8,686 nucleotides of DNA from Dehalococcoidia bacterium. GTDB lineage: Bacteria; Chloroflexota; Dehalococcoidia; Lucifugimonadales; Lucifugimonadaceae. This document shows, in pieces, positions 6,401 through 8,686 of this stretch. The DNA is taken from the NCBI GenBank assembly GCA_028278465.1, contig JANQEF010000123.1, positions 1 through 8,686 on the forward strand, in the 5' to 3' direction. The position numbers and the translations under genes are program-made. Numbering within the stretch: the stretch's first letter is position 1; each line of letters starts with the position of its first letter. The notes beneath the pieces are model-generated. The model saw only the letters and a program-made list of their open reading frames with translations. It made no database searches and was not told where the DNA came from.

Positions 6401-6437
6401 TCCCCTCCCATATTGGGAGGGGATTAAGGGGAGGGCT
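6401..6437 (-). repeat. Hairpin plus purine-rich trailer: the leader-hairpin module in inverse orientation
   Basis: A perfect ten-base-pair hairpin (TCCCCTCCCA 6401-6410, loop TAT, TGGGAGGGGA 6414-6423) is followed by GGGGATTAAGGGGAGGG. This is the reverse-complement arrangement of the CCCTCCCTCTAACTCCCTCC leader plus hairpin in the 72-bp module, so the module occurs in both orientations. Confidence 0.7.
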
Positions 6438-6491
6438 ATTCGCCCTGTTGAGGACGAGGAGGTGTGTCACCAATGACCCTCCCTATTAACT

Positions 6492-6513
6492 CGCGCCCGC
6501 AAGCGGGCACCCG
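6492..6513. repeat. 22-bp palindromic element, copy 1
   Basis: It is identical over 22 bases to 6805-6826. The core is CGCCCGCAAGCGGGCACCCG, forming GCCCGC/GCGGGC around AA. Here it takes the place of the left hairpin arm in a leader-hairpin module: the text before it (CCCTCCCTATTAACT) and after it (AAGCTGGGAGGGAGG) matches the 72-bp module on both sides. Confidence 0.75.
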
Positions 6514-6529
6514 AAGCTGGGAGGGAGGA

Positions 6530-6617
6530 TTTTCCTTCTCCCAGCGGGAGAAGGTGCAGGATGAGGGAGAAGTGGTCTCACATCGGCGAGTCAGATCCCT
6601 CGCTGACGCTCGAGATG
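6530..6617 (+). repeat. 88-bp module, copy 2
   Basis: Counterpart of 4835-4922, about 90 percent identical by hand count. Its hairpin is CCTTCTCCC (6534-6542), loop AGC, GGGAGAAGG (6546-6554). Its right end overlaps the left arm of the 6590-6706 inverted-repeat unit. Confidence 0.8.
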
Positions 6618-6706
6618 ACAACGTCACGACCTCTCCCTCACCTCAATCCTCTCCCGCTGGGAGAGGAGGATTCTATTGTCATCTCGACCGAAGGGAGAGA
6701 TCTGAC
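6590..6706. repeat. 117-bp unit with about 30-bp terminal inverted repeats
   Basis: The left arm 6590-6620 (starting GTCAGATCCCTCG, ending CGAGATGACA) pairs with the right arm 6677-6706 (starting TGTCATCTCG, ending GAGATCTGAC) at about 26 of 31 positions with one gap. The 56-base centre holds the pyrimidine leader CCTCTCCCTCACCTCAATCC and a nine-base-pair hairpin (6647-6655 and 6659-6667, loop GCT). In RNA it would fold as a long stem with a second hairpin at its tip. The shape resembles a MITE, but no transposase or flanking target duplication is obvious. Confidence 0.65.
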
Positions 6707-6783
6707 CGTGGACAGGTGTAGAGCTTGATATTAAGCGGACAGCGAAGAAACTCGTCAGATTCCTCCATTCCGTCGGAATGACA
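6677..6783. repeat. MITE-like unit with TGTCAT...ATGACA ends
   Basis: The terminal 14 bases (TGTCATCTCGACCG, and CCGTCGGAATGACA read in reverse complement) match at 11 of 14 positions. The right end contains a six-base-pair hairpin, CATTCC (6766-6771), loop GTC, GGAATG (6775-6780). Its left 30 bases also serve as the right arm of the 6590-6706 unit, so the two readings compete. Confidence 0.5.
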
Positions 6784-6804
6784 AACGGCGGCGACCGACC
6801 CTCC

Positions 6805-6847
6805 CGCGCCCGCAAGCGGGCACCCGTCCCTCCCAAGCTGGGAGGGA
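6805..6847. repeat. 22-bp palindromic element copy 2 joined to a GGGAGGG hairpin
   Basis: The 22-bp element (6805-6826) is inserted between a CCCTCCC leader and an intact nine-base-pair hairpin (6827-6835 and 6839-6847, loop AGC). Compared with the 72-bp modules, it occupies the place of the short TCTAAC link between leader and hairpin, a different site from that at 6492-6513. Confidence 0.75.
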
Positions 6848-6854
6848 GGATGTT

Positions 6855-6933
6855 TGTCACCTCGAACGAAGTGAGAGAGCTGACCATTGATGCGGGCACA
6901 CAAGAGAGATTCCGGATCAAGTCCGGAATGACA
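6855..6933. repeat. Second TGTCA...TGACA unit with 8-bp hairpin
   Basis: The left 31 bases match 6677-6707 with four differences. The right end is a perfect hairpin ATTCCGGA (6909-6916), loop TCAAG, TCCGGAAT (6922-6929), followed by GACA. It is shorter than the unit at 6677-6783 (79 against 107 bases), with the middle shortened. Terminal inverted matching is weak (9 of 14). Confidence 0.5.
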
Positions 6934-7019
6934 GCCTGCTAGAGCCGCGCCCGCAATCGAGAACCCGACCACACCACGCCTCCGGCCCATCACCACAATT
7001 TGCTATCCGCGGCAGCCGT

Positions 7020-7055
7020 CGACCGCGCTCGGTCGCCAAAGGGTGCGCGTAGACT
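7020..7055 (+). promoter_or_regulatory. Candidate permease promoter with a palindrome at -35
   Basis: TAGACT at 7050-7055 fits the TANNNT pattern of a -10 box and sits only six bases before the GTG start at 7062, with no Shine-Dalgarno at normal spacing. A start of transcription at or near 7062 would give a leaderless mRNA. The region 17 bases upstream (7027-7032) has no good -35 match but lies inside the inverted repeat CGACCG (7020-7025), loop CGCT, CGGTCG (7030-7035), a possible operator. This is inferred from spacing alone. Confidence 0.3.
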
Positions 7056-7061
7056 GCCGTA

Positions 7062-7877
7062 GTGATCGCGGAATCCACAAGACTGGCCCGGGCGACGTGG
7101 GCCATCGCTCGCCTCCACGTTCGGCGAACGCTGACCGCCCGCGTCGACATCGGGTCCAACATCCTGTTCGGCCTGCTTGTCGCCTACGCGCTCGCCTTCC
7201 TCTGGCAGGCGCTATACCGGTCGGACTTCGTCAACTCCGACGTGGCGGTCGAGCAGATGGTCACCTACGCGGTGCTCGGCTCGGTGATCACCACGTCGCT
7301 GCAGACCAACACCGTCTTCTACGCCGACTGGCGAATCCGCACCGGCGACGTGATCTTCGACATCCTGAGGCCCATCGACTGGCAGTTGACGCTGTTCGCT
7401 GATTACGCAGGTACGGTGCTGGCGCAGTTCGTTGCGGTGGCGCTGCCCGTCGTAGCGCTGTCGGCAGCGTTCCTCGACTTCCAGGCGCCCGCATCAGCGC
7501 TCGCGGGCGTGCTGTTTCTGCCGAGCCTGTTCCTGGGAGTGGTGATCAGCTTCGGCATCGTGTTCCTGATCCTGCTCCTGGCGTTTCGTTTCACGCAGGT
7601 CGGAGGCATCGAGTCTGCGATGCGCGGCTTCCGCCCGATTCTGACCGGCGCGCTGGTGCCACTCTGGTTCCTGCCGGCCTGGCTGGAGTCGACGTTCAGG
7701 GCGCTGCCCTTCCCGGACATCGCGTTCACCCCGCTGGCGATATACGTGGGCGAGATCACGGGGAGCGATATCTGGCTGGCGCTGGCAAGACAGCTGGGCT
7801 GGACGGACGCGCTCATGGTGGTCGGCGCCGTGCTCGCCCGCAGGGGCATCAACAAGCTGAGCGTGCAGGGTGGCTAG
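7062..7877 (+). CDS. ABC-2 type permease, DUF990/viologen-exporter family (first subunit)
   Basis: A 271-residue integral membrane protein with about six hydrophobic segments: roughly 33-52, 66-84, 113-138, 145-174, 193-210 and 222-256 (the last region is less clear). Family-like features are GDVIFDILRPIDWQ (96-108) in the cytoplasmic loop, the RPILTGALVPLWFLP (191-205) segment before the penultimate helix, LPFPDIAFTPLAIYVG, and the RRGINKLSVQGG tail. These permeases form a heterodimer with a sister permease and one ABC ATPase to export toxic compounds; the characterised example is the Synechocystis viologen exporter. The start is GTG at 7062 without a normally spaced Shine-Dalgarno (see the promoter entry). 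The gene is separated from the PanE-like gene by 824 bases, so it begins a new operon. The substrate cannot be read from sequence. Confidence 0.82.
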   Translation: MIAESTRLARATWAIARLHVRRTLTARVDIGSNILFGLLVAYALAFLWQALYRSDFVNSDVAVEQMVTYAVLGSVITTSLQTNTVFYADWRIRTGDVIFDILRPIDWQLTLFADYAGTVLAQFVAVALPVVALSAAFLDFQAPASALAGVLFLPSLFLGVVISFGIVFLILLLAFRFTQVGGIESAMRGFRPILTGALVPLWFLPAWLESTFRALPFPDIAFTPLAIYVGEITGSDIWLALARQLGWTDALMVVGAVLARRGINKLSVQGG

Positions 7878-8684
7878 ATGAGACGCTCGATCGCGCTGCA
7901 GTTCGCATACATCAGGATCGGGTTCATCTCGGCCCTGCAGTACCGCGTCAACTTCATCGGCGGCATCATCGGCCTGTTCCTGCACTCGGTGCTGGCCGCG
8001 GTCGGTGGGATCGTGCTGATCGACAGGTTCGGCGGCGTGCTCGGCTGGGACCTTGGCCAGGTGATGTTCATGTTCGGACTGACCCGCATCCAGTCCGGGA
8101 TCATCTACAGCGCCTTCCGTGGCATCGTGAGCTGGGAGTTCCACGTCCGGGAAGGCTGGGTCGACCTCTACCTCGTCAGGCCAAGGGGCATGCTGTCACA
8201 GGCATCAGGCGCCTACTTCGACGTCGCCGGGCTCGGGCCCATCATCGCCGGCATCGGCCTGATCGTGTACGGGGCGATACTCTCTCCACCTGACCTGACG
8301 TGGTGGCTCGTGCCGTGGCTGCTGGTGGTGATGGTGAGCGGGACCATGATCCAACTGGGGCTGGTCATGATCATCAGTTCCTCGGCCTTCTACAACGTGA
8401 AGATGGGCTCCGCCACCAACGCGGTGGAGCGCTCGCAGTGGCAGATGAACCTGTTTCCCGCGTCTGCGTACTCGACCGTGGTCCAGGCGCTGATCACGAT
8501 CGGCCTGCCGTGGGCGTTCATGGCCTTCTACCCGGCGCACCTCCTGTACGACGTTTCGCCGAGCGGTCTGTTCGGCGAGCCCGTCATGTACCTGGCGCCG
8601 GTCGCCGCCATAGCCACGTTCGCTGTCGCGTACGCGGGATGGCGTCGCGGGATTCGCAGCTACCAGGGGATCGGAGGAGGCTAG
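7878..8684 (+). CDS. ABC-2 type permease, DUF990/viologen-exporter family (second subunit)
   Basis: A 268-residue membrane protein with hydrophobic stretches at about 25-48, 62-80, 117-135, 142-168, 196-218 and 235-254. It has the same overall plan as its neighbour: a charged loop VREGWVDLYLVRPRG (90-104) corresponding to the LRP loop of the first subunit, LFPASAYSTVVQALITIGLP near the fifth segment, and the typical C-terminal AYAGWRRGIRSYQGIGGG. Its ATG follows the TAG of the first permease with no intervening base, and only a weak AGGG (7867-7870) precedes it, so translation is likely coupled. The pair is expected to form the transmembrane channel of one exporter. The last codon is followed by TAG at 8682-8684. 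Confidence 0.82.
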   Translation: MRRSIALQFAYIRIGFISALQYRVNFIGGIIGLFLHSVLAAVGGIVLIDRFGGVLGWDLGQVMFMFGLTRIQSGIIYSAFRGIVSWEFHVREGWVDLYLVRPRGMLSQASGAYFDVAGLGPIIAGIGLIVYGAILSPPDLTWWLVPWLLVVMVSGTMIQLGLVMIISSSAFYNVKMGSATNAVERSQWQMNLFPASAYSTVVQALITIGLPWAFMAFYPAHLLYDVSPSGLFGEPVMYLAPVAAIATFAVAYAGWRRGIRSYQGIGGG

Positions 8685-8686
8685 TG
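8673..8686 (+). CDS. Probable start of a third operon gene (GTG 8684), cut by window end
   Basis: GGAGGAGG at 8673-8680 is the strongest Shine-Dalgarno in the window, and the G of the TAG stop at 8684 begins a GTG six bases after the first GGAGG. A one-base overlap with an ideal ribosome site argues for a third cistron here. In this family the missing partner is the ABC ATPase, so that is the expected product, but no coding sequence is visible. The coordinates include the ribosome binding site; coding would begin at 8684. Confidence 0.45.

Larger units (their letters stand above)
6238..7061. other. 824-base non-coding repeat mosaic
   Basis: No gene is supported here; open frames in it are short and cross palindromes. 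From left: the approximately 80-bp module (6317-6395), an inverted hairpin module (6401-6437), a leader whose hairpin arm is replaced by a 22-bp palindrome (6477-6529), the 88-bp module (6530-6617), a 117-bp inverted-repeat unit (6590-6706), an overlapping TGTCAT...ATGACA unit (6677-6783), a second 22-bp palindrome with the 9-bp hairpin (6805-6847), and a TGTCA...TGACA unit (6855-6933). The last 128 bases (6934-7061) are free of these modules and probably hold the permease promoter. Confidence 0.8.

Noticed and set aside
6317..6933. CRISPR array
   Set aside because: The repeats vary in length and type, are not evenly spaced, and no cas gene is present.
6677..6933. Insertion sequence remnant
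   Set aside because: The MITE-like units are about 80-107 bases with no transposase coding remnant and no clear target-site duplication, so I call them only repeats.

Overview
The window is GC-rich bacterial DNA with six complete protein genes, one gene cut at the left edge, and the first three bases of what is probably another gene at the right edge. No rRNA, tRNA, CRISPR array, phage or transposase gene is visible. Gene style (a DosS-like GAF sensor kinase with a KdpE-like regulator, an ABC-2 permease pair, a soluble-looking PQQ dehydrogenase) and intergenic spaces packed with short palindromes suggest a free-living environmental bacterium. Chloroflexota of the Dehalococcoidia/SAR202 kind is my best guess; this is inference from style, not from a marker gene.

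Layout, left to right. (1) 2-1144, plus: C-terminal part of a PQQ-dependent glucose/quinate-type dehydrogenase. (2) 1145-1488: non-coding, repeat-bearing gap between convergent genes. (3) 3899-1489, minus: a two-gene operon with a cytoplasmic GAF-PAS histidine kinase first, then a KdpE-like OmpR-family response regulator 23 bases downstream. (4) 3900-4232: divergent promoter region without dispersed repeats but with inverted repeats. (5) 4233-4721, plus: a stand-alone two-CBS-domain protein. (6) 4722-5136: non-coding, mostly repeat modules. (7) 5137-6237, plus: ketopantoate-reductase-family protein. (8) 6238-7061: non-coding, the densest repeat mosaic. (9) 7062-7877 and 7878-8684, plus: two ABC-2 permeases of the DUF990 (viologen exporter) type, directly abutting, followed by a GTG overlapping the second stop codon with a strong Shine-Dalgarno. 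A third gene, plausibly the ATPase, probably starts there.

How the genes work together: the kinase and regulator form one signalling unit whose target is not visible (no kdpFABC genes lie here). The two permeases are the membrane half of one exporter. The PQQ enzyme, CBS protein and PanE-like reductase look like independent units.

The most unusual content is in the non-coding gaps. At least four kinds of short module (a pyrimidine-rich leader plus 8-10 bp hairpin, an 88-bp module, an approximately 80-bp module and a 22-bp palindrome) recur in different orders, are nested in each other and show paired compensatory changes in stems. They sit only in gaps downstream of genes and are absent from the divergent promoter gap. 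I see no convincing new enzymatic system; the repeat mosaic and the sensor kinase deserve the second look.
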